A stretch of DNA of 64,000 nucleotides from Alphaproteobacteria bacterium (lineage in GTDB: Bacteria > Pseudomonadota > Alphaproteobacteria > Thalassobaculales > Thalassobaculaceae): assembly GCA_024742275.1 (NCBI GenBank), contig JANSYS010000014.1, positions 53,842 to 117,841 of the forward strand. The letters run 5' to 3'. The translations under genes and the position numbers were made by a program. The notes under the pieces are model-generated. The model worked only from the letters and a program-made list of their open reading frames with translations. It was not told where the DNA came from and searched no databases. Position 1 is the stretch's first letter; each line of letters opens with the position of its first letter. Positions 9,268 through 18,358 of the stretch are shown one piece after another.

Positions 9268-9832
9268 TCGCCTCCCACCGCTCGCGGGAGATCCGATACA
9301 GAACGTGCCGGAGCAGCCGATGCCCCTCGGGCAGCAGCGGATGATCGAAGTCGCAGGTCTCGTCGCGGATCATACCGATGCGGCCCATCACCGCCTGCGA
9401 GCGCTCGTTCTGGACGGCGGTGAACGCGACCACCTCGTCGCGGTCCAACGTGTCGAACGCGAAGGCGAGCGATGCCGTCGCCGCCTCGCTGGCATAGCCC
9501 TTGCCCCAGGCGGCGCGCGACAGGCGCCAGCCGACCTCGGTGCAGGGTCCGCAGGGAAGCTCGGCGCCGTAGCCCGGCACGCTGGGCCCGACCATGCCGA
9601 TGAAGTCCGGGCCGCCCTTCACCTCGACGGCGAAGAAGCCGAACCCCTCGGCCTCGATCCGCTCGCCGACCCGCTGGGCGAGCGCGTCGCTCTCAGCCCG
9701 GCCCAGGGGCTCGGGAAAGAACTTCATCACCTCGGGGTCCGCGTTCAGCGCGGCGAACGGGGCAAGGTCGCTATCCCGCCAGGGCCGCAGGATCAGACGC
9801 TCGGTTTCCATCGGCAGGCCGGGTGGGGTCAT
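9254..9832 (-). CDS. GNAT family N-acetyltransferase (RimJ/RimL-like)
   Basis: The conserved part begins at TERLILRPWRDSDLAPF, the usual N-terminus of RimJ/RimL-type acetyltransferases. It continues through EVGWRLSRAAWGKGYASEAA (acetyl-CoA loop) and ends near residue 192. I placed the start at the ATG 7 codons before METERL. An ATG further upstream at 9865 has a slightly better Shine-Dalgarno-like stretch, so the N-terminus is uncertain by about 10 residues. Substrate unknown. It is divergent from the ArsC-like gene. Confidence 0.82.
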   Translation of the reverse strand: MTPPGLPMETERLILRPWRDSDLAPFAALNADPEVMKFFPEPLGRAESDALAQRVGERIEAEGFGFFAVEVKGGPDFIGMVGPSVPGYGAELPCGPCTEVGWRLSRAAWGKGYASEAATASLAFAFDTLDRDEVVAFTAVQNERSQAVMGRIGMIRDETCDFDHPLLPEGHRLLRHVLYRISRERWEAIRSP

Positions 9833-9897
9833 CGGAACACCGTTGGTATGGGGTCGCCCCCGCATTACCCTGACGAGCCCCCCTTGTGGAGACAGAA

Positions 9898-10245
9898 ATG
9901 GCCGTTCGCATCTATCACAACCCGCGCTGCTCCAAGTCGCGCCAGACCCTCGCCCTGCTTCGGGAGAACGGCGTGGAGCCGGAAATCGTGGAGTACCTGA
10001 AGACCCCGCCGAGCGCCAAGGAGTTGGACGCGCTGCTGACCGCCATGGCGTTGGAACCACGCGACGCCATGCGCCGAAAGGAAGCGCCGTACAAGGAACT
10101 GGGCCTGGACGACCCGGCGCTCGACCGGGCGGCCCTGGTGAAGGCGATGGCAGAAAACCCGATCCTGATCGAACGCCCGATCGTGTCCAAGGACGGCAAG
10201 GCCGCCATGGGCCGTCCCCCCGAGGCCGTGCTGGAGATCCTCTGA
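9898..10245 (+). CDS. ArsC/Spx-type thioredoxin-fold reductase (arsenate reductase-like)
   Basis: A 115-aa protein starting MAVRIYHNPRCSKS, with the single N-terminal Cys11 followed by SKSR as in glutaredoxin-coupled ArsC/YfgD proteins. LEPRDAMRRKEAPYKELGL in the middle and the cis-proline region ERPIV follow, and the C-terminus GRPPEAVLEIL is canonical. GTGGAGACAG precedes the ATG. There is no arsenic efflux gene or ArsR nearby, so a role in arsenate reduction is not supported by context; YfgD-type members often stand alone. Confidence 0.85.
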   Translation: MAVRIYHNPRCSKSRQTLALLRENGVEPEIVEYLKTPPSAKELDALLTAMALEPRDAMRRKEAPYKELGLDDPALDRAALVKAMAENPILIERPIVSKDGKAAMGRPPEAVLEIL

Positions 10246-10343
10246 GGCATACGCGCAGGGGTCGGCACCGCGATTTTAGCCCTGGGTCGCGGCAAGGTTA
10301 CTGCCCTAGAATTTCCCTCGGTTCCAAGAAACGAGGGCTCACC

Positions 10344-11351
10344 ATGTCCAAGCTCGACCTCAGACCGTTGGCCGGTGCAACGTTCGGACGGCATGTGCGG
10401 ATCAAGGATGCCGGAACCGATGCGGAGGTCATCGAGGCGCTGGAGGACGAAGCGGAGAGCCTCCTGAAAGCGTTCTATGATGGCCACGGATTCATGCTCC
10501 TAACTGGTCTCGACAGCATGGTCCGCGACCCCGCCCAACTCGTGCGGCTGTCGCGCCTGTTCGGTACCGAGGTCGAGGACTACCGCAAAACCGGCATGAC
10601 CCTGGACCGCGTCCACAAGGAGGTGCCGGAGATCCTCGTCGTCTCCAACGCGGCCCCGATGAACCAGAGGCCGCCCGCGCGCCCGGAGCCGGCGCTGACA
10701 GCCGACGGCAAGCTGCCGGTGCAGTTCCCACACCGCCGGGGCTGGCACACCGACCAGAGCTACCGTCGCCCGCCGCCCGACATCTCCCTGTTCTACTGCG
10801 TCCAGCCGGCGCCGATCGACCAGGCCCAGACCCTCTACGCCGACGGCATCTCCGCCTATGAGGCCCTGTCGGACGATATGAAGGCGCGGATCGAGGGCGT
10901 GGAGGCGCTGCATGTCCAACCGGGGTCGGGCCGCGCCGAGTTGGCCGTGCGTGCCGGCGAGACGCCGAAGCCGCTCGGTCCCCTGCAGCAGCCCCAGCCC
11001 CAGCCGATCGTCCGTGTCCACCCGGTCACCGGACAGAAGGCCCTGTACCTGTGCGAGTCGGGACAGCTCGACTGGATCGAGGGCCCGATCGTCGGGATGG
11101 AAAAAGGCGTGGACGGCGACGGCGCCAGACTCGTCTACGAGCTCATGAGCCACTTCACCAGCGCGCCCTTCACCTATGTCCAGGAATGGCGGACCGGCGA
11201 CCTGGTGATCTACGACAACCGCTGCACCATCCACAGCGCCACCTGGTTCGACGGCGACGCTGTGGATCGGGTGATGTGGCGTACCACCGTGCGGGGCAAC
11301 CCTGGGCCGGAATACGCCGACGAACGACCGAGCTGGCTGCCCGCGGCGTAG
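10344..11351 (+). CDS. TauD/TfdA-family Fe(II)/2-oxoglutarate dioxygenase
   Basis: The 335-aa protein has the 2-His-1-Asp iron site of this family: His135 and Asp137 in GWHTDQSY and the distal His297 in CTIHSATWF, with a later Arg-containing segment (MWRTTVRG) for 2-oxoglutarate. The length is at the upper end for the family (usually about 280-330 aa). A 10-nt run, GAAACGAGGG, lies before the ATG. The family hydroxylates small molecules such as taurine, alkyl sulfates, herbicides or carnitine precursors, and nothing around it identifies the substrate. It is convergent with the GNAT gene after 14 nt. Confidence 0.88.
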   Translation: MSKLDLRPLAGATFGRHVRIKDAGTDAEVIEALEDEAESLLKAFYDGHGFMLLTGLDSMVRDPAQLVRLSRLFGTEVEDYRKTGMTLDRVHKEVPEILVVSNAAPMNQRPPARPEPALTADGKLPVQFPHRRGWHTDQSYRRPPPDISLFYCVQPAPIDQAQTLYADGISAYEALSDDMKARIEGVEALHVQPGSGRAELAVRAGETPKPLGPLQQPQPQPIVRVHPVTGQKALYLCESGQLDWIEGPIVGMEKGVDGDGARLVYELMSHFTSAPFTYVQEWRTGDLVIYDNRCTIHSATWFDGDAVDRVMWRTTVRGNPGPEYADERPSWLPAA

Positions 11352-11365
11352 CTGGGGCCGGCGCC

Positions 11366-11857
11366 TCAGTTAGACTCCAAAGTCTTGCGCATCTTCAGGC
11401 AGGCCATGCGCCGACCTGAGCCCAGGACATGCTCTCCTCGGGTCAGAACCTCATACCCGAGGTGCTCATAGAACCGGCGCGCCGTAAGGGAGGAATCCAA
11501 GACCAGCTGCGCAACGCCCTTACTCAGCGCCGCCCGCTCCAAAGCGCCCACCAGCGCGGTTCCTACACCCCGGCGCGCCGCTTCTGGTGCAACATAGCAG
11601 GCACGTAGTTCGCTCCCGACCGCAACCAGGGCACCAATTCCGACGATGGCTCCCTCAAGCTCGGCCACAAACCGATCCTCCCCATCCGGATTGCGCTGAA
11701 CCCCCGCCACCTGCGCTTCCGTTACGGGAAGCGGCGCCCATTCCTCGAGAACCTCCAGCGGATAGTCCGCAGCGGCCAGCTCCCGCACTGCAGCATGGTG
11801 CACCCGCAAGAACGCGAACGCGTCATCCGCTCGCATTCGTCGGATTCTCATCGGCAT
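11366..11857 (-). CDS. GNAT family N-acetyltransferase
   Basis: The 163-aa protein starts MPMRIRRMRADDA and carries the GNAT acetyl-CoA loop VAPEAARRGVGTALVGALE around residues 92-110 and the C-terminal RRFYEHLGYEVL. Its ATG shares one base with the stop of the upstream dehydrogenase gene (TGATG), so it is translated by coupling as the last gene of the long minus-strand run. Substrate unknown. It may be a tail gene of the operon without a role in the pathway. Confidence 0.85.
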   Translation of the reverse strand: MPMRIRRMRADDAFAFLRVHHAAVRELAAADYPLEVLEEWAPLPVTEAQVAGVQRNPDGEDRFVAELEGAIVGIGALVAVGSELRACYVAPEAARRGVGTALVGALERAALSKGVAQLVLDSSLTARRFYEHLGYEVLTRGEHVLGSGRRMACLKMRKTLESN

Positions 11858-13230
11858 CACACTGCCACCTTCGTGTTCGGTCGGGCGAATCGCGCCTCCA
11901 TCTCGCGGCGGATCTTCACCGCCTGGGAGGTCTCGTCGATCTCGACATCGCTCCAGCGCAGGCGCTCGCCCTCGGCCACGTCGCGCGTGAGCTTGACGTC
12001 GCTGGCGAGGCCCAACGGCAGATAGCCCTCGGACAGCGACGCGGCGGCCGGCGTCTGCTTGCCCCACACGCAGTAACCGCCCTCCCCGTCCAGGGTCTCG
12101 CCGGCCTTCAGCGAGCGCTTTGCCGTCGCGACGACATCCGAGTTGAAGGCGATCGGCGAGCCGGTCGGTTCCCCTCGGAGCGCCGCACTGGCGACCGAAA
12201 CGCCGAGCTCCAGCCCGATCATGTGGGTCGGGCGATAGAGTGCCGCGTACCTGAAGCTGCTGTCCGGAAGCATCTTGTACTCCTCGAAGCAGTAGGTCGC
12301 GTAGTCGGTCTCCGCCTCAATGACCACATAGGTTCCGAACTGGATGTGTTCCGGCACCTCGTTCCCCTGACGGTCGAGGGACGAGATGACCTCCGTCGTC
12401 CCGATCGCCGGGTCGGTCAGCGTCACCGTTCCACCGGCAGAGACCGGCTTGCATACCTCCGCGACCCCCGGCCCGGAGGATGGAGGAAAGCCGAGTCCGT
12501 CCGGCTGCGGCAGCAAGCCTGTGGCGTTGCACACCGCCGTCATCTCGATGCCGGACTTGGTACCGTCGAGGAAGCTGTTGAACATTTTCGGGTTCATCCG
12601 ACCGCGCTCGACCAGTTCCTGCGAGAACCCGAAATGCCCCCAGACGGTCTCCGGCGTTGAGGCGTGATAGGTCGGCAGGTACCGCGTCCCCTTTCCGGCG
12701 CAGACGACCTTGAACCCGCAGGTCCGCGCCCAGTCCACATGTTCGGCGATCAAGGCAGGCTGATCGCCCCAAGCGAGGCTGTAGACCACGCCGGCCGCCT
12801 CGGCCTTCGCCGCCAGCAGCGGTCCGGCGACCACGTCCGCCTCCACGTTCACCATGATCACATGGCGGCCATGCTCGATCGCCATCAGGCAATGACGGAT
12901 CCCCGCCGCCGGATCACCGGTCGCCTCGATCAGCACGTCCAATCCGCCTGCACCGATCAGTGCCTCAGCATTGTCGGTAACGAAGGTCGACCCGTGCCGG
13001 AGCGCGTCGTCGAAAGATGTCGCGGCGTAGCGTTCGGGTTCCCAGCCGATATAGGCGAGTTGGTCCTTCGCCCTGGAGGGATTGAGGTCGGCGATCCCGA
13101 GGATCTGAACCCCCTTCGTCAGCCGCGCCTGGGACAGGTACATCGCGCCGAACTTGCCGGCACCGATAATGCCCACGCGAACCGGCTCGCCGGCCGCTTC
13201 CCGAGCCGCCAACATCCTGGATAGGTTCAT
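11857..13230 (-). CDS. COG4091-type NAD(P)-dependent dehydrogenase with C-terminal SAF-like domain
   Basis: The ATG after the strong ribosome binding site AAAGGAGGAGATC gives a 457-aa protein. It opens with a Rossmann motif GIIGAGKFG at residues 20-28, continues with DVLIEATGDPAAG and NVEADVVAGPLLA as in homoserine-dehydrogenase-like proteins, and ends in a SAF-like segment (GYLPLGLASDVKLTRDVAEGERLRW). This layout matches the COG4091 group, annotated as predicted homoserine dehydrogenase, but biochemically such proteins act on sugar- or erythrulose-like intermediates in several pathways. It lies between an SDR and a GNAT gene in a catabolic run, so a role in oxidising a small hydroxy compound is the best inference. 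Confidence 0.82.
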   Translation of the reverse strand: MNLSRMLAAREAAGEPVRVGIIGAGKFGAMYLSQARLTKGVQILGIADLNPSRAKDQLAYIGWEPERYAATSFDDALRHGSTFVTDNAEALIGAGGLDVLIEATGDPAAGIRHCLMAIEHGRHVIMVNVEADVVAGPLLAAKAEAAGVVYSLAWGDQPALIAEHVDWARTCGFKVVCAGKGTRYLPTYHASTPETVWGHFGFSQELVERGRMNPKMFNSFLDGTKSGIEMTAVCNATGLLPQPDGLGFPPSSGPGVAEVCKPVSAGGTVTLTDPAIGTTEVISSLDRQGNEVPEHIQFGTYVVIEAETDYATYCFEEYKMLPDSSFRYAALYRPTHMIGLELGVSVASAALRGEPTGSPIAFNSDVVATAKRSLKAGETLDGEGGYCVWGKQTPAAASLSEGYLPLGLASDVKLTRDVAEGERLRWSDVEIDETSQAVKIRREMEARFARPNTKVAV

Positions 13231-13273
13231 GATCTCCTCCTTTGATTTTTCTTTTTGGGTCGGTGTCGCGCCG

Positions 13274-13996
13274 TCAGGACCCGGCCGCCGCCGACCCAAC
13301 GGTGAACCCGCCGCAGATATACATGACCTGCCCGGTCACGAAGCCCGACCGCCGGTCCATGAAAAAGCTCACGCCGTTGGCGATGTCGTCCGGGGTGCCG
13401 AGGCGGCCGACGGGAATGCCGTCGATGATCTTCTGGGTGCGCGGATCCTCCGGCGGATTGGCGGCGTGCCAGAGCGGTGTGGAGATGCTCCCCGGCCCGA
13501 TGGCGTTGACCGTGACACCGTCGCGCGCAAGCTCGAGCGCCCAGGTCCGCGTCATCCCGTGGATCGCGGCCTTGGAGGCGGCATAGGCGGTGCGCAACTC
13601 CTTGCCCATGGCAGCCCGCGACGAGATCGAGACGATCCGTCCGAACCCCTCCGCCCGCATCCCTTCGACGAGCCGTTTGGTGATCGTCAGGATCGGCTTC
13701 ACGTTCAGCCCCATGACCGCATCGAAGTCGTCGAGCGTCGTATCGTCGAGCAAGGCCGGTTTGACATGGCCGACATTGTGGCAGACCCGCGTAATCGGCC
13801 CGTCCTTCAAAACATCGTCCAGGGCCGTATGGATCGCGTCCGTGTCCATCAGATCGACATTCATCCAACGGGTCTGAATCGGCGGATCGGGCTCAACCCG
13901 GTCGAGGATCACCACCTCGTAGCCGTCCTCGATCAACCGCTGGACGATACCGCGCCCGATCGATCGCGATCCTCCGGTCACCAATGCCCGTTCCAT
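13274..13996 (-). CDS. Short-chain dehydrogenase/reductase
   Basis: This 240-aa SDR has the cofactor motif TGGSRSIGRG near residues 7-16, a catalytic Ser in SISSRAAMG and the catalytic pair in YAASK. It lacks the usual NNAG tetrad, having NVGH instead, as seen in some alphaproteobacterial SDRs. AAAGGGAGAAG precedes its ATG at good spacing. It lies 26 nt after the amidohydrolase and 43 nt before the COG4091-type dehydrogenase, so it is part of the same operon. Expected reaction: NAD(P)-linked oxidation or reduction of a hydroxy or keto intermediate. Confidence 0.9.
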   Translation of the reverse strand: MERALVTGGSRSIGRGIVQRLIEDGYEVVILDRVEPDPPIQTRWMNVDLMDTDAIHTALDDVLKDGPITRVCHNVGHVKPALLDDTTLDDFDAVMGLNVKPILTITKRLVEGMRAEGFGRIVSISSRAAMGKELRTAYAASKAAIHGMTRTWALELARDGVTVNAIGPGSISTPLWHAANPPEDPRTQKIIDGIPVGRLGTPDDIANGVSFFMDRRSGFVTGQVMYICGGFTVGSAAAGS

Positions 13997-14022
13997 GCGT
14001 CTTCTCCCTTTCGGTGTTCTTT

Positions 14023-15567
14023 TCAGCGTCTCGAATTGTGGGCGATCCAGGGGTGCATCTCCGGCACCTCCCAGCCTGCGTACCAGTCCTCGATATGCGG
14101 TTTCAGCGCCGCGTACAGCGCCGCGAAGTCCTCGTCATAGGCCAAGGCCGCCACCTGCTCCGCCAGTTCGGCGCCTGCCGCCTTCAGGTCGAAGCGGGTT
14201 GGCCAACCGTCGCGCAACACCACTTCGCCGCCAACCAGTACGGTGCGAACGTCGCCCTGCTTCGCCCGTTGCAGGACGACCGCCAGGGGATCGGCCTCGG
14301 GCGCGATATAGGGCCATCCGATACGGTCCAGATCGACAAGCACCATGTCCGCCGCCATGCCGACGTCGATCCGGCCGAGCTCACCTTCCCGGCGCAGAAG
14401 CTTGGCTCCTCCGGTCGTTGCGAGTCCGAAAGTCTGGTCAAGGGACGGTGCCGGGCCACCGATTCTGGGTGTCCGGTGCAGCCTATGCGCTAGACGGACT
14501 TCGGCGAACATGTCCTCGTCGTCTCCGAGGGTGGTACCGTCCATGCCGAGCCCGACGGTAACGCCGGCGGCCAGGAATCCATTCAGCGGCGCCACGCCGG
14601 AGCGCAGGCGCAGGTTCGAGCTCGGGTTGTGAGAGACCGCGGCCCCGCTCTCAGCCAGGATTTCCACGTCGCGCTCCGAGGACCAGACCGCATGGGCGAA
14701 AGAAAGGCGCGGCGAGAGGACGCCAAGATCGCGCAGGTGGGCCGTCATCGACTTGCCGAGCGCCCGTTCCGCCTCCAACCGCTCGTACAGGCTCTCCTGA
14801 ACATGGGTCTGCATGCCGGTATCGTGGCGCTCTGCAGCATCGGCGATCGCCAGCATCAGATCGTCACCCACCCATTGCGGGCCCGGCGGGCCGTACCAGA
14901 CGCGCGCCCGGTCCATTCCCTTGGCCTCAGCCACCAGGCCATCCATCAGGGTCAGATAGTCCCGCTCGCTGCCCTTGTCGGCTTCCAGGTAGTGGGCGCG
15001 GACACGCGCCGCCAACTCGCCCGGAAGCGACGCGACGAAGGCCTCGTCCTCGCGGTGGACCAGTCGGCTGTAGAAGCTCACTCCTCCGGCCAGATGCCCG
15101 CGCAGACCGCTGTCCTCATAGGCGCCCAACCGCGCCCTAAGATCGTCATAGCCGGACTGATGGGCGCTCGCGACGGATGCCATATCCACCACCGAAGTAA
15201 CGCCTGTCTGTAGCAGACGTCCGGCCGCCACCAGGGTCCGCAAGCGCGGATCGGTCCAGCGCATCCGAGGGTTGCCCATGATCCAGGGTTCGAGCACCCC
15301 GTCCTCGATACCGTGCTGGATATGGGTGACGGCATTGGAATGGTGGTGCGCGTTGATCAGCCCAGGCAGCAGGGCCTGGGTTCCGTCGCCGACGACGTCG
15401 GTCTCGGGATTCCGGGACAGCAAGTCAGAGGCCGAGCCGATCTTCTCGACCACCCCGTTCCTCAACAGCACGGCGGCATCGTCGACGCGGCGCGGAGCCG
15501 GGTCGTCGGCGCCCTGGACGAAGGCCCAGCGGGCGCGGACGATCAGACTGGACGGGGTCTTGGTCAT
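14023..15567 (-). CDS. Amidohydrolase of the chlorohydrolase/cytosine-deaminase type
   Basis: The 514-aa protein (start chosen at the ATG after CCAGGAGGGC) has the metal motifs of the amidohydrolase superfamily: HxH at His74 and His76 in INAHHHSN, a later His in GMQTHVQES, another in LSFAHAVW and the catalytic Asp in LGMDGTTLGDDED. The flanking small beta-domains (residues 1-65 and the last 90 residues) are typical of the TRZ/ATZ group that deaminates or dechlorinates nucleobase- and triazine-like rings or hydrolyses amides. It follows the transporter gene by 76 nt. The probable job is the opening hydrolytic step on the imported compound; the substrate is unknown. Confidence 0.88.
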   Translation of the reverse strand: MTKTPSSLIVRARWAFVQGADDPAPRRVDDAAVLLRNGVVEKIGSASDLLSRNPETDVVGDGTQALLPGLINAHHHSNAVTHIQHGIEDGVLEPWIMGNPRMRWTDPRLRTLVAAGRLLQTGVTSVVDMASVASAHQSGYDDLRARLGAYEDSGLRGHLAGGVSFYSRLVHREDEAFVASLPGELAARVRAHYLEADKGSERDYLTLMDGLVAEAKGMDRARVWYGPPGPQWVGDDLMLAIADAAERHDTGMQTHVQESLYERLEAERALGKSMTAHLRDLGVLSPRLSFAHAVWSSERDVEILAESGAAVSHNPSSNLRLRSGVAPLNGFLAAGVTVGLGMDGTTLGDDEDMFAEVRLAHRLHRTPRIGGPAPSLDQTFGLATTGGAKLLRREGELGRIDVGMAADMVLVDLDRIGWPYIAPEADPLAVVLQRAKQGDVRTVLVGGEVVLRDGWPTRFDLKAAGAELAEQVAALAYDEDFAALYAALKPHIEDWYAGWEVPEMHPWIAHNSRR

Positions 15568-15643
15568 GAAGCCCTCCTGGCGAATGGAAGACATCGATCA
15601 TACGCCGCGGGCGCGGCGCGCGAACCCGCTCATCGCCGCGCTG

Positions 15644-16855
15644 TCATCGACGGCCGCCGGCCAGTTTGACCGCGTCGGGATGGGCCCGGAGGCGCAGCAT
15701 CGCCCAAATCCCGAGCGCCGGGCCGAGCGCCAGGGGTGCAAAAGCCCAACACCAGCCGAGCGCATCGACGAAGACCGGCATCAAATGAATGCTTAACAAG
15801 GTCAGCAGAAACCCCACGGCCGTCTGCAGCGTGAGCATGGTACCCACCAGATAGCGGTTCGACAGCTCGGCGACGGACGCGGAAAACTGCCCGGAATCGG
15901 CAATGATGCTTGCACCCCAAAGCAGACAGACGGCGACCAGCAGCAGCGGCGGTCCGCCGAAGAACAGCCCCACCGTCAGCGAGCAAGCGCCGCTGATCGC
16001 CATGGCGACCGAGGTAACCATGGTCCGCCCCACCCGATCCGCCATGATACCCGCCAGCAAGGCACCCGCCGCCCCAACGGCGATGGTCGCGAAGGTGGCC
16101 AGCCGGGCCCAGGTGATCGCCGTTCCCTCCTCCATCACCAGACGGAAGCTGGCGTCCAGAAACACGCCGAGCCATGCCCAGGCGGCATAGAGCTCCCACA
16201 TGTGGCCGAAATAGCCGAGGTTCGCGAGCCGAAGCGCCGGAAGTTTCCAGGCCCAGAGTGCCGCCTTCGGATCGAAGCGGGCGCCGACGGTCATCAGCGG
16301 GCCGGTCCCTGCGAACTGGATCGCGACCGCGGCACTGACGGCCAAGAGCGAAGTGACGGCGATGGTCCAGCGCCAGTCGACGATGATCAGGCCATTGACC
16401 AGGTGCGGCATTGCCGACCCGAAGGTGAGCGCCGCGACCAGCAATCCCACCAGCAGGCCGAGGTCTCCCTTGGCCCAACTGGCAGCAATCTTCATGCCGA
16501 CCGGATAGACCCCGGCGATGCAAGCGCCCGTGACGAAGCGCAGAACCAGGACGGTCGACGATGTCGGATCGGCAAGCAGGATCAGGACGTTCGCGGTCGC
16601 CGCGACCAGAGCCGAAACGGTGAAGAAAAGCCGCGGCTCGATTCTATCCGCCAAAGCCAGTAGGGCGCTGGTCAGGCAGCCGACGACGAATCCCGCCTGG
16701 ACGGCACTGGTGAAGGCCGACTGCTGGAACCCGGTGAGCGCCACCTCTTCCCGGAGTGCCGGCATAACGGCGGACGCGGAGAACCACAGGGACATTGCCG
16801 CCACCTCGGCATAGGCCAGGACGGCAAGCGATGCTCCCTTGCTGCGAAACCGCAC
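15644..16855 (-). CDS. MFS transporter
   Basis: The 403-aa protein is strongly hydrophobic with about 12 predicted membrane segments. It has the loop 2-3 region ADRIEPRLFF and the MFS-type loop 8-9 signature ADRVGRTMV. It resembles the CynX/NimT-like or organic-anion MFS carriers found next to catabolic genes. The start is a GTG without a convincing ribosome binding site; because the first membrane helix begins only about 8 residues later, I keep it. It lies 19 nt after the dehydrogenase gene. Likely role: import of the compound degraded by the surrounding enzymes. Confidence 0.88.
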   Translation of the reverse strand: MRFRSKGASLAVLAYAEVAAMSLWFSASAVMPALREEVALTGFQQSAFTSAVQAGFVVGCLTSALLALADRIEPRLFFTVSALVAATANVLILLADPTSSTVLVLRFVTGACIAGVYPVGMKIAASWAKGDLGLLVGLLVAALTFGSAMPHLVNGLIIVDWRWTIAVTSLLAVSAAVAIQFAGTGPLMTVGARFDPKAALWAWKLPALRLANLGYFGHMWELYAAWAWLGVFLDASFRLVMEEGTAITWARLATFATIAVGAAGALLAGIMADRVGRTMVTSVAMAISGACSLTVGLFFGGPPLLLVAVCLLWGASIIADSGQFSASVAELSNRYLVGTMLTLQTAVGFLLTLLSIHLMPVFVDALGWCWAFAPLALGPALGIWAMLRLRAHPDAVKLAGGRR

Positions 16856-16874
16856 GAGGACCGCCCGGCGCCGC

Positions 16875-17828
16875 TCAGCCGCCGATCACCCGTTTCGGCT
16901 CCCCATCGATCCAGGCACGAATGTTCTCCACCATCTGGCTGTAGAACGTCCGATAGGACTCCTCTGTCACGTAGCCGACATGCGGGGTGGTGAGCAGATT
17001 GTCGATCTTGCGGAACGGGTGGTCGGTCGGCAGCGGTTCCTGTTCATAAACGTCGACGGCCGCCGCGCGGATCCTGCCGTCCGTAAGCGCGTCGATTAGA
17101 GCCTGTTGCTCGACGATCGCGCCGCGCGAGGTATTCACAAGGATCGCCGACGGCTTCATCCGCGCGAAGTCCTCCGCGGTTACCAGGCCGCGCGAGCGGT
17201 CCGAGAGGATCATGTGGATGGAGACGATGTCGGCGCGGCTGAAAAGATCCTCCTTGGAGACCTTCTCCACACCCAGTTCATCGCATCGTTCCTGTTTCAG
17301 GTTCGGCGACCAGGCGATCACGTCCAGACCGAACTTCGGCGCGATCTCCGCCACCATTCCACCGAGCTTGCCGAGACCGACGATGCCGAGCGTCTTTCCC
17401 GACACGGCGATGCCCGTCCGCTCCTGCCAGCCACCCTGCTTCATTGTCACATGGTCGAAGGCGACGTTGCGCATCGTCCCGAGAATCAACGCCCAGGTCA
17501 GTTCCACCGTGCTGGAACCGGGGCTATCCGTACCGCAGGTGACGACCCCCATCTCCTTCGCGGTCTTGAAGTCGACAGCGTTGTTCCGCATGCCGGACGT
17601 AATGAACAGCTTAAGGTTCGGAAGGCGCCTGAACACGTCGCCGGGAAACGGCGTACGCTCGCGCATGGCGCAAACGATCTCGAAGTCCCTCAGTCGCTCG
17701 ACCAGTGGCTCGTGATCGACAAGATTGTCGGTGAAAACCGCCGGTTCGAATCCGTCGGGCAGGCTCGACCAGTCGGCACTGCTCAGGGCGGCGTTGGCGT
17801 AGTCGTCCAGGATTGCGATCTTCGGCAC
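16875..17828 (-). CDS. D-2-hydroxyacid dehydrogenase
   Basis: The 317-aa protein has the D-isomer-specific 2-hydroxyacid dehydrogenase layout: LGIVGLGKLGGMVA for NAD binding (about residues 145-160), the catalytic Arg in VNTSRGAIV, a Glu in DVYEQEPLP and the catalytic His in TTPHVGYVTEES. The start is GTG, preceded by CACGAGGAAAC. It lies 22 nt after msrB and 19 nt before the MFS gene. The family interconverts 2-oxoacids and D-2-hydroxyacids; here it probably oxidises a hydroxy acid or reduces a 2-oxoacid in the catabolic route. Confidence 0.92.
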   Translation of the reverse strand: MPKIAILDDYANAALSSADWSSLPDGFEPAVFTDNLVDHEPLVERLRDFEIVCAMRERTPFPGDVFRRLPNLKLFITSGMRNNAVDFKTAKEMGVVTCGTDSPGSSTVELTWALILGTMRNVAFDHVTMKQGGWQERTGIAVSGKTLGIVGLGKLGGMVAEIAPKFGLDVIAWSPNLKQERCDELGVEKVSKEDLFSRADIVSIHMILSDRSRGLVTAEDFARMKPSAILVNTSRGAIVEQQALIDALTDGRIRAAAVDVYEQEPLPTDHPFRKIDNLLTTPHVGYVTEESYRTFYSQMVENIRAWIDGEPKRVIGG

Positions 17829-17850
17829 GGGCGTTTCCTCGTGTAGATTA

Positions 17851-18267
17851 TCAGGATGCTTCCTGATCTTTTTGTTTTTCTTGCAAAATCATGCTTGCCG
17901 AATTCATGCAGTAGCGCTGCCCCGTAGGCGCCGGTCCGTCTGGGAAAACGTGTCCCAGATGGGCCTCGCATCGGCTGCAATGAACCTCGGTCCGGGTCAT
18001 GAAGAACGAACGATCGGTCGTTGTTCCGACCGCCTCATCGCTAATCGGCGCCCAGAAGCTCGGCCATCCGGTTCCGCTGTCGTACTTGGTGTCGCTGTCG
18101 AACAGAGGCTGTCCGCAGCACACGCAGGCATACGTCCCCGGCGTCTTGCTGTCGTGGTACGCGTTGCTGAAGGGCCGCTCGGTTCCGTGTTTGCGGGCAA
18201 CCTTGTATTGCTCCGGGGTGAGCTGTGCCTTCCATTCGGCGTCGGACTTGACGATCTTTTCGGCCAT
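17851..18267 (-). CDS. msrB: Peptide-methionine (R)-S-oxide reductase MsrB
   Basis: The 138-aa protein is a canonical MsrB. The two zinc CxxC pairs are Cys48/Cys51 and Cys97/Cys100, GTGWPSFW is present, and the catalytic Cys120 sits in RYCMNSAS. A second, resolving Cys is not obvious, so it may be recycled directly by thioredoxin. The ATG follows CGAGGAGGTCC. It repairs methionine-R-sulfoxide in proteins. It lies inside a catabolic run, between the CoA-transferase and the D-2-hydroxyacid dehydrogenase genes, which is unusual for a repair enzyme; it may merely share the transcript. Confidence 0.95.
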   Translation of the reverse strand: MAEKIVKSDAEWKAQLTPEQYKVARKHGTERPFSNAYHDSKTPGTYACVCCGQPLFDSDTKYDSGTGWPSFWAPISDEAVGTTTDRSFFMTRTEVHCSRCEAHLGHVFPDGPAPTGQRYCMNSASMILQEKQKDQEAS

Positions 18268-18358
18268 CTGGACCTCCTCGGTTGCGGGTCGTGGGTTTTG
18301 CTCCCCAATACATGGGGCGAGCGCACCCGGCGTCACGGTCTCCCGCGCATAAGGGACA

